From Sinohyriopsis cumingii (Eukaryota; Mollusca; Bivalvia; Unionida; Unionidae), in contig CM068842.1 of the NCBI GenBank assembly GCA_028554795.2, positions 23,718,590-23,782,589 on the forward strand: DNA of 64,000 bases, written 5' to 3'. This document shows, one piece after another, positions 13,299 to 24,377 of this stretch. Made by a program: the position numbers and the translations under genes. Under the pieces are notes generated by a model. It made no database searches. It was not told where the DNA came from and saw only the letters and a program-made list of their open reading frames with translations. Each line of letters starts with the position of its first letter. Position 1 is the first letter of the stretch.

Positions 13299-15043
13299 TA
13301 CACAAGAAAGATAAAGTATGGCCTTGAGGTGCAGATATCTGCAATTTGCTCAAACCTTATTAGGTCTTTACTGATACAAAAAGCAAAATTTGTTCTGCAC
13401 TCTAAAATAATAAATATGTTCTAAATTGATAAAATTGTAAATGAGAATATATAAACAAATTAGGACCATAAACCTTGTTTGTAAGCGGCTACCCTATTCT
13501 GCCATCGTGCGATAGCGGTAAATTACACCCACAAAATGTCCAAATAAAAATGGGGTGCGAAGGGTCAGCGGAAATATAACATTGTATAAATACATCTAAT
13601 TGTATACAATTTGATACATTTAATTTGTTTTGTGCTTCTTGCAAGCCACCTCTCTTCCGAATGTTAATAGTCTGAGAAATCATCTGACTGTGATGATATT
13701 TAAAATAAGACGCCCAAACATGCCGTAAAGTGGTATAACCTCTTGTTGCTAGGGTCAGGGGAGTAGTCGTATTGTAATAATGAACGTGTCACAGCGCCAT
13801 CTGTCGTCATAATGAGGCATTATGTTATCCTAACTTCCGTGATGCTAACTTGCAACGTGCTTGATGCTATATTATAATCACGATTTTAGAAGGTGCAATC
13901 TGTAAGCTGTGATATAGCAAGTTTATGAATAGAATATTAAAACTTGTAATAGCTGACATAGCATTTGCCATACGACAAACTACGGAAGGAATTCAGCGTT
14001 TGGCAAAATGCAAGATGCATTAACAATGCCTAGAATTATGAATGTAGCACTTGCAAGCAGCCATTGACAATAATGCAGAAGGAAAGTAACACTTGCAAAC
14101 TGCCATGTACAATTTGCATCAATGAAGAAAACACTATACATAGATAGAATTATGAAAGTCGCACTTGCAAGCAGCCATTTACAATAATGTATCAAGGAAT
14201 ATTAGAAAATACATGCATACAATTATGACAAAAATCCCTCTCCATATAGTGAAACAGTTTGTCAATATCGTTGAAATTTGTCACGTATGATGTTATAGGA
14301 ATATGTTATAATCCTGGGGTAGTGTTCGGGGTGATCTGGGAGGGGTAGTATCTATGGTGGATGGGCACATCGTGCTCCTTCGGGAGTAGCTTGTCCATCT
14401 TTGGTCCTCACCAGGCGCTCAGCCCTCACCTGGGGCTCCAAGTAGCTGTAGCATGCGCAGCGGCCACACCACGGGCAACGGCTTCGACTGGCCGGCTAAA
14501 CCAGGTAGAGGGTAGCCGACGGGCCTCAAAAAACCCTCGGTGACTTAGGAGCTTGCCTATCCTTGCATGCAAAGCCAGTTTCGGCAGACTGGGCGGAAGA
14601 GATCAACTGAGTGATCCAACGGCCACGAAGGCGAATCTGCAAACGTTTTGTGGAGAGCGCAGGGTATGACAAGGCACGGAAGACGTCATAGCCATCCAAT
14701 GCAGCCGAAGTAGTCCCCAGCCGTGACGAATCTTCGTACCACTGAGTTCTAACTACCAAGGCCGAGAGAGTGATGCTGTCTCTGTGCAAAGGCTGTTTCA
14801 CTTTAATCTCCTTCACGCACAGGTTATGTTGTGCACCTATCATTCATCCTCATCATCACACTCATTGTTCCTTACCTGCACCTACCAAAGTCCTACGGCG
14901 ATGGGCGACTGGCGACGCAACAGGTGGAGATGACCACTGGGAGTTGTAGTCAGAGACTGCACGTAGGCGGCCCTTGGACAAGTGGTCGTTTTGCTCTGCA
15001 CCCAGGGCAGCAGAACAGTTCGGCAGCATCCAGGAGCGACTGA

Positions 15044-15918
15044 GCAGACCTTTTCAGGACGGCGCTGCTCACCCTAAATAGGGAGAGGCCTAGAAAAGGT
15101 GGCCTAAAAAAAGCTTGCCCTAAAATATCTGGCCAGCATGCCGCGGCTGGCAAGATCATCCATATCCGCGTTCGAAATAATCAAAGAAAAAAACTTATTA
15201 TTGGAGCATGGAACATCCGTGCTCTCATGGACAAAGAGAATGTAGCAAGACCACACAGGAGAACAGCTCTAGTTGCTAAGGAGTTTTCACGCTACAATAT
15301 TGACATTGCAGCCTTGAGTGAAACCAGGTTTGCAGAGGAGGGTTCTCTTACTGAGCTAGCAAGCGGCTACACATTCTTCTGGAAAGGAAAAGCCCAAAAT
15401 GAGGACAGGATCCATGGAGTCGGCTGGCTATCAAATCATGTCTTCTGAAGCAGCTTCCGGAAATGCCTGTTGGTATCAATGAGAGGCTAATGAAATTGCG
15501 AATACCTATCAGCCACAAACGCCATGCAACAATCATCAGTGCCTACGCCCCTACCCTATCGAGTCCAGCAGAAGCCATCGAGCAGTTCTATATCGACCTC
15601 AGCTCTGTACTTAGCTCAGTTCCAGCTGACGACAAGATCATACTACTGGGGGACTTCAACGCCCGTGTTGGCTGTGATTATGGTCGATGGAAAGGTGTGC
15701 TTGGCAAACACGGTGTCGGCAGAATGAACAACAACGGCCTGCTTCTACTCAGCAAATGCGTAGAATTTAACCTCCTAATCACAAACTCAATGTTCAGAAT
15801 GGCGAACAAACACAAGAACACCTGGATGCACCCCAGATCTCGCCAGTGGCACTTAATCGACTATGTAATAGTCCGCCAGCGTGATGCCAAGGATGTCCTC
15901 ATCACCAAGGCCATGTGA
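15044..15918 (+). pseudogene. LINE-1 endonuclease (EEP/APE-like) domain, broken
   Basis: The domain nicks target DNA to start reverse transcription. One frame is open from 15044 (after a stop) through IIGAWNIRALMDKENVARP (about 15200) to a stop at 15448. The domain continues in another frame from about 15460 with SAYAPTLSSPAEAIEQF, then LLGDFNARVG (about 15640), the characteristic GDFN motif, and ends at a TGA at 15916. Downstream 'CWTDHRLVRTT' supplies the usual D-H pair. The frame change near 15445 and the stop at 15916 inactivate it. Confidence 0.85.
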
Positions 15919-18215
15919 GGAGCAAAATGCTGGACAGACCACAGACTTGTCAGAACTACCCTACAGCTGCACATTGCCCCTCATCACCTAAGACGTCCTA
16001 AACTTGTGCGCACAGCCTTCAACATTGTCAAACTCCAGCAGCCTTCCACCAAGCTCAATTTCCAAAAGAGACTAGATGACAAGCTGTCAACAAACGGACC
16101 GATATGTGGAAATGCCTCCGAAAAATGGAACAAGCTCAGGGACACGATAAGAGAAACAACTATTGGCGACCCTGGGCCCAAAGAAGCGAATCCATCAAGA
16201 CTGGTTCGACGAGAACAACGATGCCATTGAAGATCTGCTTGCCAGAAAGAACAAAGCATTCATGGACTGGCAGAATGACACAAACTCCATCAACAAAAAA
16301 GACCGCTTCAAATTCTATCAAGCTGGGGCTCAGAGGGAAATCCGCAAGATGCATGACCATTGGTGGGAAAAGAAAGCTGATGAAGTGCAAAGCTATGCTG
16401 ACACTAACAACTCCAAAGAGTTCTATAACGCTATCAGGTCAATCTTCAGCCACTCAAAATCCAGCTCTGCGCCCTTGCTCGCTGCAGATGGCATTACACT
16501 AATAAAGGACAAGAATGGCATAAAGGAAAGATGGAAAGAACACTTTAGTCAGCTCCTAAACATGCCCTCATCGGTCAGCCAATCTGTTCTTGACCAATTA
16601 TCTCAGCAGCCAACGCACGACCAACACACCAACGATGGAGGAGTTGAGGAGGGCCATTAAACAAATTAACTGTGGCAGGGCACCTGGAAAGGATGATATC
16701 CCAGCGGAGGTGTGCAAGGCTCTCAGTGAACAGACTCTGGAGGCATTCCACGATGTGCTAATCGGCATCTGGACGGAATAAGAGATGCCAAACGACCTCC
16801 GGGATGCATCAATCATGACCGTCTATAAAAATAAAGGCACACGTGTGGACTGCAGTAACTACAGAGGCATCTCCCTGCTGTCCATAGCTGGCAAAATACT
16901 TGCTCGCATCATCCTCAACAGGCTTATTGCGGCAGTGTCAGAAGATAACCTCCCCGAGTCTCAGTGTGGTTTTCGCCCAGATCGCAGCACCTTTGACATG
17001 ATCTTAGCAGTGAGACAAGTCCAAGAGAAATGCCTTGAGCAGAACATGAATCTGTATGCTGTCTTCGTGGACCTGACAAAGGCTTTTGATACAGTCAACA
17101 GAGACGCACTGTGGGTAGTGCTCAAGAAACTTGGTTGTCCTCAGAAGTTTACCAACCTCATTCGGCATCTCCACGTTGGCATGACTGGAGAGATTCTCTC
17201 AGACGGTGAACCCTCTGAGAAATGCCCAATATCTAATGGTGTCAAACAGGGCTGTGTACTTGCTCCGATACTCTTCAACCTCTTCTTCGCACAGGTACTG
17301 TTCCATGCCATCCGTGACCTTGACATTGGCATCTACATTAGGTATCGCCTGGATGGATCAGTGTTTGATCTCCGTCGCCTAACTGCAAAAACAAAGACGC
17401 TAGAAAGACTCAACATTGAAGCACTCTTTGCAGATGACTGTGCCCTCATGGCCCATGAAGAGACTCACCTACAGGCAATCATGGACAGATTCTCTGAAGC
17501 CTCGAACTTATTTGGACTCACAATTAGCCTAGGAAAGACAGAAGTCCTCTTCCAGCCCGCCCCAACCACTGTCCCCTCACAACCCTGTATCACCATTGGC
17601 GACACGCAGCTGAAGAATGTGGACAGTTTCAAATACCTTGGCAGCACAATATCTAGTGACGGCTCCCTGGACAAAGAAATCACTGCGAGGATCCAAAAAG
17701 CCAGTCAAGCACTCGGACGACTTCGAATCAAGGTTTTGCAGCACAAGGACATACGCCTGTCAACAAAGATGAAAGTGTACAATGCAGTTGTCCTCACGTC
17801 TCTCTTGTATGGCTGTGAAACGTGGACACTCTACCGAAGACATATCAGTCAGCTGGAACAATTCCACCAGCGCTCCCTGAGATCCATTATGCGGATCAAG
17901 TGGCAGGACCGAATCACCAACCAGGAAGTCCTTAACAGAGCCAACACAACAAGCATCGAAGCCAAACTAATCCAGGCCCAGCTTCGTTGGACTGGCCATG
18001 TCATCCGCATGGATCAAAGCAGAATCCCAAAGCAGTTGTTCTATGGCGAGCTAGCCCAGGGAAACCGAAACCAAGGCCGCCCTCATAAGAGGAACAAAGA
18101 CAACCTCAAGATGAACATCAAATGGACAGACCTCCAATCCCCGCCAGCTCGAGCTCACTGCCTTAGACAGAAGCCATTGGCGAGCGCTGACCAGAAAAGT
18201 CTGTTCCACCTTTGA
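15919..18215 (+). pseudogene. LINE-1 reverse transcriptase, broken
   Basis: This would copy the element RNA at the nicked target. A linker region (about 15960-16640) changes frame near 16163 and again near 16640. The RT core starts at about 16640 (GRAPGKDDIPAEVCKAL), has an in-frame TAA at 16780, and is then open to 18215. Visible RT landmarks are NYRGISLLSIAGKI, SQCGFRPDRST, FVDLTKAFDTVN, NGVKQGC and the catalytic FADD (17426-17437), then SFKYLGSTIS and the thumb-like SLLYGCETWTLY. The frame breaks near 18150. It is a dead copy. Confidence 0.9.
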
Positions 18216-18369
18216 GGATGACCGCCGCCAGCGTCTTGCTGAAACTCGGGAGAGTCGTCACATAACTGTATCACAAATACCACCAACCACCTGTGTCCCA
18301 TGCCCCACCTGCAACCGCCTGTATGCATCGGAATTTGGACTCAGGAGCCACATGCGCGTCCACCGTTGA
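18150..18369 (+). pseudogene. LINE-1 C-terminal C2H2 zinc finger
   Basis: After the frame change near 18150, a different + frame continues the protein (ALDRSHWRALTRKV) and ends with a classical single zinc finger at 18295-18366: C-x2-C-x12-H-x3-H (CPTC...SHMRVH), then R and a TGA stop. Nucleic-acid-binding fingers at LINE C-termini are known. The second LINE in this window ends the same way, so the finger belongs to the family and is not a chance frame. Confidence 0.8.
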
Positions 18370-18475
18370 ATGAGATCGCACAACTTGTCTTCCTCGACTC
18401 GAGAGACTACCATTAATAATCCTGGGATTTTCCTCCTGATCCTTGCCTTCTCAGCAGCTATGTCATAGTTTGTTC

Positions 18476-18656
18476 TTATTGATTTGGTGTTTTACAGCAC
18501 ACGGACACCAGTAGGCTATTAAATGCCGATGCAATGGCCGTTTCCTCGGTTAGGGACACCACCACGGTAGCAGACTATGGAAGTTCTGCTGATAGGGTTC
18601 GTACTCGCATCCTAACAGGCCCGCTAACCACTGAGTCAGTGTCACTCCAGCTCAGG
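18476..18656 (-). mobile_element. tRNA-derived SINE, family C
   Basis: On the minus strand the head carries an A-box-like tgactcagtggttagc and a B-box-like gagtacgaacc. The body ends with gtaaaacaccaaatcaataa. The tail matches the SINE at 20793-20965 (gataaaacaccaaa). It sits just downstream of the LINE-1 target duplication. Confidence 0.65.
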
Positions 18657-18854
18657 CACATAAGATCACGTTTTGGTTTGGTGTTTTATGTTAAAGCAGC
18701 ACATGAAATTTATTTAGTGCTTATGCATTTGGAGCAAGTACTGTGGTCAAGGACGCGAGACAGCAGTCGCTTAGCAAATAAGAAACATCGGCTCCTAGTA
18801 CGTGGAGTGGGGATATAAAACAACAACAACAACACAACAACAAATCAGAATCAG

Positions 18855-20195
18855 CTATCATAATTACAACGCCTCAGTGTGAATACAAACATAGGTGTAA
18901 TACTTATCGTGTCTGAAGTAAATACAGAATTAGGTGTCATACTTACAGTGCCTGAATATAAATATAGATTTAGATGTCATACTTACAGTGCCTGAATATA
19001 AATACAGAATCAGGTGTCATACTTATAGTGCCTGAATATAAATATAGATTTAGATGTCATACTTACAGTGACTGAATATAAACACAGAATTAAATGTCAT
19101 ACTTACAGTGCCTGAATATTAATACAGAATTAAATGTCATACGTACAGTGCCTGAATATAAATATAGATTTACATGTCATACTTACAGTGCGTGAATATA
19201 AATACAGAATTAGGTATCATACTTACAGTGCCTGAATATAAATACAGAATTAGGTGTCATACTTATAGTTCCTGAATATAAATATAGATTTATATGTCAT
19301 ACTTACAGTGCCTGAATATAAACATAGATTTAAATGTCATACTTACAGCGCGTGAATATAAATACAGAATTAGGTGTCATACTTACAGTGCCTCAACATT
19401 AATATACAGTTAGATGCCGTACGTACAGTGCCTCGATATCGCTGAAATTTTCTGGCATGTATATAGTAATACTAAAAACAGATACTAATGAATGTTTGCT
19501 TATTTTAAACTCATGACATCTTAACGTATAGAAGGTCACATACTTACAATGCCTCAGAATAAATGCAAACTTAGGTGTCATTCGTACAGTGGCTCAATAT
19601 ACATACAAACTTAGGAATCATATTCACAGTGTCCTAATATAAATATAAACTCAGGTGTCATACTTACAGTACCCCAATATAAATACAAACGTATGCGTCA
19701 TACTTACATTATCCCAATATAAATGCAAACGTATGTGTCATACTTACAGTGCCTCAATATAAATACAAACGTAGGTGTCATACTTACGTTGCCTCAGTAT
19801 AAATACAAGCTTAGGTGTCATACTTACGGTGCCTCAGTATAAATACAAGCTTAGGTGTCATGCAATGCTTCAATATAAATACAGAATTAGGTGTCATACT
19901 TACAGCGCCACAATATCTATACAAAACTTAGGTGGCATGAACATAGTGCCTCAGTATAAACACAGAATTAGGTGTCATTGTTATAGTGCCTCAATCTAAA
20001 TACAGAATTAGATGTCATACTTACTGTCCCAGAATATAAATATAGAATAATGTGTCATAATTACAGTGCCTCAATATAAATACAGAATTAGATGTCATAC
20101 TTACTGTCCCAGAATATAAATATAGAATAATGTGTCATAATTACAGTGCCACAATATAAATACAGAATTAGATTTCATAATTACAGTACCCCAAC
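18855..20195. repeat. 40-bp satellite array I
   Basis: About 33 diverged copies of a 40-bp unit of the type gtgtcatacttacagtgcct + gaatataaatacagaattag. A non-repeat or highly diverged stretch at about 19440-19545 splits the array. Copies differ at many positions, so this is an old array. Short frames inside it are artefacts. Confidence 0.9.
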
Positions 20196-20792
20196 TCTGT
20201 AAGTGTTGATGCGCCTGTGGTGGACTGAATAGTAATGATGTGTCAACAGTCTTTTGTTCAATCGCAATAATAATATCCAAAAATATATCCTTTGTTTGAA
20301 ATTTACTAAACATCCAAGTCTCTATTCGCAAGAATATTATTTTAGATGAGCATTTTGTATTTCCAGTGAGATAATAACATGAATAATTAAATTCTAACCC
20401 AAATTAAATACTGGACACAACAATAAAACTGATTTCTGCATCAGATGTTATTGCAGGAATATATAATGTATCTAATAAACAAGATTATGTACTACTCTAC
20501 CTAAGGTCACAATTAGCATTTTCTATTTAAAAAAAACAACTATTGCCTAATGTAAAATTTCATTATAGAAGGTTCCAAAATGATTAGAAGATAAAATCTT
20601 AGCTATGACTAGATGGTCTCTAATTATAATTATAATAAAGAACTCGTTAAACCTAATGTCTTTAACTCAGACCAAAGTAATAGTTTTAATATTTATCCTC
20701 CATTCAGTAAAAGGTAAACAATACTCTCACTGATTTTGACAAGGTCAGCTACAGAAATACAGTCATAACTTGGAAACCAATGGGATTCCCAC

Positions 20793-20965
20793 CAAAGGGG
20801 ACTTTGATGACCCAGTGGTTAATGTGCTGGTACTGTGCCCAGAAGGTTGCGGGATCGAGTGCCACTAATCAATTTGGATTCGCTATCGAATTTATCTGTA
20901 TTCGTTACGGTCAAGGGTGTCTAAGTTAAGCATATCAGGTTATAGATAAAACACCAAAAAAAATA
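20793..20965 (+). mobile_element. tRNA-derived SINE, family C
   Basis: The tRNA-like head has an A-box-like tgacccagtggttaa and a B-box-like gcgggatcgagtgcc, with about 30 bases between them. It ends with gataaaacaccaaaaaaaat, shared with the minus-strand copy at 18476-18656. Confidence 0.65.
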
Positions 20966-21042
20966 GATTTAATAAACTTTTCAATAATTACAATTTGCAA
21001 GGTATTAATACTATGCACAATACAAGTAATAAACGACAAACC

Positions 21043-21415
21043 TTTTAAATATGACACTACCATCACATGTTACACTGCCTAATCATACCATCACATGTCA
21101 CACTTCTTAATCATACCATCACATGCCACGCTATGTATTCATACCATCATATATCACACTTTAAAATCATACCATCACATGTCACACTATAAAATCATAC
21201 AGTCACATGTCACACTATTTAATCATACCATCACATGTCACACTACTTAATCATACCATCACATGTCACACTATAAAATTACACCATTACATGTCACACT
21301 ATTTAATCATACCATCACATGTCACACTGTATAATCATACCATCAAATGCCACACTATTTAATCATACCATTACATGTCACACTGCTTAATCATGCCATC
21401 ACATGTCACTATATA
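21043..21415. repeat. 28-bp satellite array
   Basis: About 13 copies of catcacatgtcacactattt + aatcatac. It abuts the next satellite; its 'catcacatg' is the reverse complement of 'catgtgatg' in that array, which may be coincidence. Confidence 0.9.
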
Positions 21416-21449
21416 GATGCGTGGAGGTATCAGTGCAAATAATATTGCA

Positions 21450-23445
21450 TATAATTTCCATGTTTGCCAGCAACGTTACACAGAATATATTACACTATCA
21501 TGAGATGTAACAACATTACACAGAATATATTACTCTATCGCGTGATGTAACAACGTTACGCAGAATATATTGCACTATCATGTTATGTAATAACGTTACA
21601 CAGAATATATTACACTATCATGTGATGCAACAACGTTACACAGAATATATTACACATCGTGAGATGAAACAACGTTACACAGAATACATTACACTATCAT
21701 AAGATGTAACAACATTACACAGAATATATTACACTATCATGTGATGTAACAACGTTACACATAATATAGTACATATCATGACATGTAACAACGTTACACA
21801 GAATATATTACACTATCATGTGATGTAATAACGTTACACAGAATATATTACACATCATGAGATGTAACAACGTTACACAGAATACATTACACTATCATAA
21901 GATGTAACAACATTACACAGAATATATTACACTATCATGTGATGTAATAACGTTGCACAGAATATATTACACATCTTGACATGTAACAACGTTACACAGA
22001 ATATATTACACTATCATGTGATGTAACAACGTCGCACAGAATATATTACACTATCATGTGATGTAATAACGTTGCACAGAATATATTACACTATCATGTG
22101 ATGTAATAACGTTGCACAGAATATATTACACTATCGTGTGATGTAATAACGTTACACAGAATATGTTACACTATCATGTGATGTAATAACGTTGCACAGA
22201 ATATATTACACTATCATGTGATGTAATAACGTTGCACAGAATATATTACACATCATGACATGTAACAACGTTACACATAATACATTACACTATCATGTGA
22301 TGTAACAACATTACACAGAATATATTACACTATCATGTGATGTAATAACGTTGCACACAATATATTACACTATCATGAGATGTAACAACGTTGCACAGAA
22401 TATATTACACATCATTACATGTAACAACGTTACACAGAATACATTACACTATCATGTGATGTAACAACATTACACAGAATATATTACACTATCATGTGAT
22501 GTAATAACGTTGCACAGAGTATATTACACTATCATGTGATGTAACAACATTACACAGAATATATTACACTATCATGTGATGTAATAACGTTGCACAGAAT
22601 ATATTACACTATCATGTGATGTAACAACGTTGCACAGAATATATTACACATCATGACATGTAATAACGTTACACAGAATACATTACACTATCATAAGATG
22701 TAACAATATTACACATAATATATTACACTATCATGTGATGTAACAACGTTGCACAGAATATATTACGCATCATGACATGTAACAACGTTACACAGAATAC
22801 ATTACACTATCATGTGATGTAACAACATTACACAGAATATATTACACTATCATGTGATGTAATAACGTTGCACAGAATATATTACACATCATGAGATTAA
22901 ACAACGTTGCACACAATATGTTACACTATCATGAGGTGTAACAACGTTACAATAATATATTACACTATCATGTGATGTAATAACGTTGCACAGAATATAT
23001 TACACATCATGAGATTAAACAACGTTGCACAGAATATGTTACACTATCATGAGGTGTAACAACGTTACAATAATATATTACACTATCATGTGATGTAATA
23101 ACGTTACACAGAATATATTACACATCATGAGATGTAACAACGTTGCACAGAATATGTTACGCTATCATGAGGTGTAACAACGTTACACAGAATATATTAC
23201 ACTAGCATGTGATGTAATAACGTTACAATAATATATTACACATCACGAGATGTAATGTTACACAGAATATATTACACATCATGAGATGTAACAACGTTAC
23301 ACCGAATATATTACACTATCATGTGATGTAAAAACGTTGCACAGAATATATTACACTATCATGTGATGTAACAACGTTACACAGAATATATTACACTACC
23401 CTGTGATGTAACTACGATACTCCGAATATATTACACATCATGAGA
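21450..23445. repeat. 40-bp satellite array II
   Basis: About 50 copies of gatgtaataacgttgcacag + aatatattacactatcatgt. Variants with 'acacatcatgag' are shortened by 2-3 bases and recur at intervals, suggesting higher-order organisation. The subtype TGTAACAACGTTACA has 6-bp inverted arms around a 3-bp spacer. Confidence 0.95.
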
Positions 23446-23451
23446 TTGTTC

Positions 23452-23629
23452 CATACCTCCAGGGCCGATAAGGGGAGGGGGCAACCGGGGATGTATCCGT
23501 AAGAGGCCCGGGCCGAGCAACACTTTTTAAGTTTATAAAAGAAAAATTTTATTTGAACAAAAACTAGGAGAGGCCCGGGTGTTTCATAACCTAGGGCTCG
23601 TGATCGCTCTCTACGGCCCTGCACACCTT
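23452..23629. mobile_element. hAT-like MITE (CAGGGCCG ends)
   Basis: The element spans 23460-23621. It begins CAGGGCCG and ends CGGCCCTG, an 8-bp inverted terminus. Flanks catacctc / cacacctt match at 6 of 8 positions, consistent with an old 8-bp duplication. A related copy lies at 61799-61933, with a shared interior: 'ttgaacaa.aacta', 'cccggg', 'ctctctacggccctg'. Confidence 0.75.
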
Positions 23630-24339
23630 GATTTTCATTCAGCAGAAGAAATTGTGCTTGCAAAATAACACCCTACTTCCAACCCCAACACCCCCTCTCC
23701 AACCCCCCACCCCGCTCCACCGCTCAGTATATATTGAGGACTCTAGTATGATCGAACATAATACAACGTCTTCCTTTTGAGAACATCACCAAATTAAATT
23801 TTCTAAAACGTGTTACACGAAGTGTTTATTTACAAACTCAAAACTAAATAAGTTTCATCCGTACAAAAAACCATTTGTAAAAGTGCATCGGTCTCATCGG
23901 TCTCTTGACTCGAGGGCTTGTAAATACCATATTACATATAAACATATCCTTTAATACAATTTTATGTCAAGGTTATGATAAGAGTCACCCTAACAAGTAC
24001 ACGATAACTCTCTATAAATACTCGTGGATCACGTTTGGTTTAAAACAAATGATGAATTATCATTGGCGTTAAAAATGGCTGAATTTAATTCGTCGATAAG
24101 AATTTACGAAAAATACAAAAAGATAGATAAGAAACAAATCATCTTTCAGTTGGATGAGTTACGTACAGTTATTGAATAAATTCACACGAAACTGTCATTG
24201 GTTGTGCATACATACACCTTTCATATTGGATATATTATGAGCTTTTCAAGGACTATATGAAACATGGAATTCAAACATTCCATCATTAATGCATCATTAA
24301 GACATCTGATTTTGCACAAAGTCGACACAGTCGAACGAT
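23630..24339. other. non-coding, no gene recognised
   Basis: A C-rich stretch at about 23670-23720, then AT-rich sequence with no supported feature. Confidence 0.6.
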
Positions 24340-24377
24340 GATCACAAATTAAAGTGTCTCCTCTTTTATAACGCTGC

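Larger units (their letters stand above)
10853..14252. mobile_element. element with ~460-bp terminal inverted repeats
   Basis: The sequence at about 10855-11315 recurs as its reverse complement at about 13795-14252. Shared blocks include 'aatggctgcttgcaagtgc', 'tttcataattcta', 'cttcattgatgcaaa' and 'gtatggcaaa.gctatgtcag'. Inside the arms the 'gtaaatggctgcttgcaagtgct' module is repeated two to three times. The 2.5-kb interior is AT-rich, with a G-run, a (CT)n tract and no open frame of note. It is most likely a non-autonomous long-TIR DNA element. The outermost ends and target duplication could not be fixed, so the superfamily is open. Confidence 0.7.
14308..18426 (+). mobile_element. LINE-1 (this window): full-length non-LTR retrotransposon, 11-bp TSD
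   Basis: The element spans about 14319-18415 and is flanked by the identical 11-mer ataatcctggg (14308-14318 and 18416-18426). The first ~700 bases are a GC-rich 5' leader. It then encodes an AP-type endonuclease, a reverse transcriptase and a C-terminal C2H2 zinc finger, all in + sense. There is no poly-A tail; the 3' end reads '...gagactaccatta'. The target duplication plus the leader argue for a full-length insertion. The clade is uncertain (RTE-like by endonuclease/RT style, from recall). Its composition is clearly richer in GC than the flanks. Confidence 0.9.

Noticed and set aside
18855-23445. CRISPR-like array
   Set aside because: Units are contiguous, diverged tandem repeats without unique spacers, and there are no cas genes; the genome is eukaryotic.
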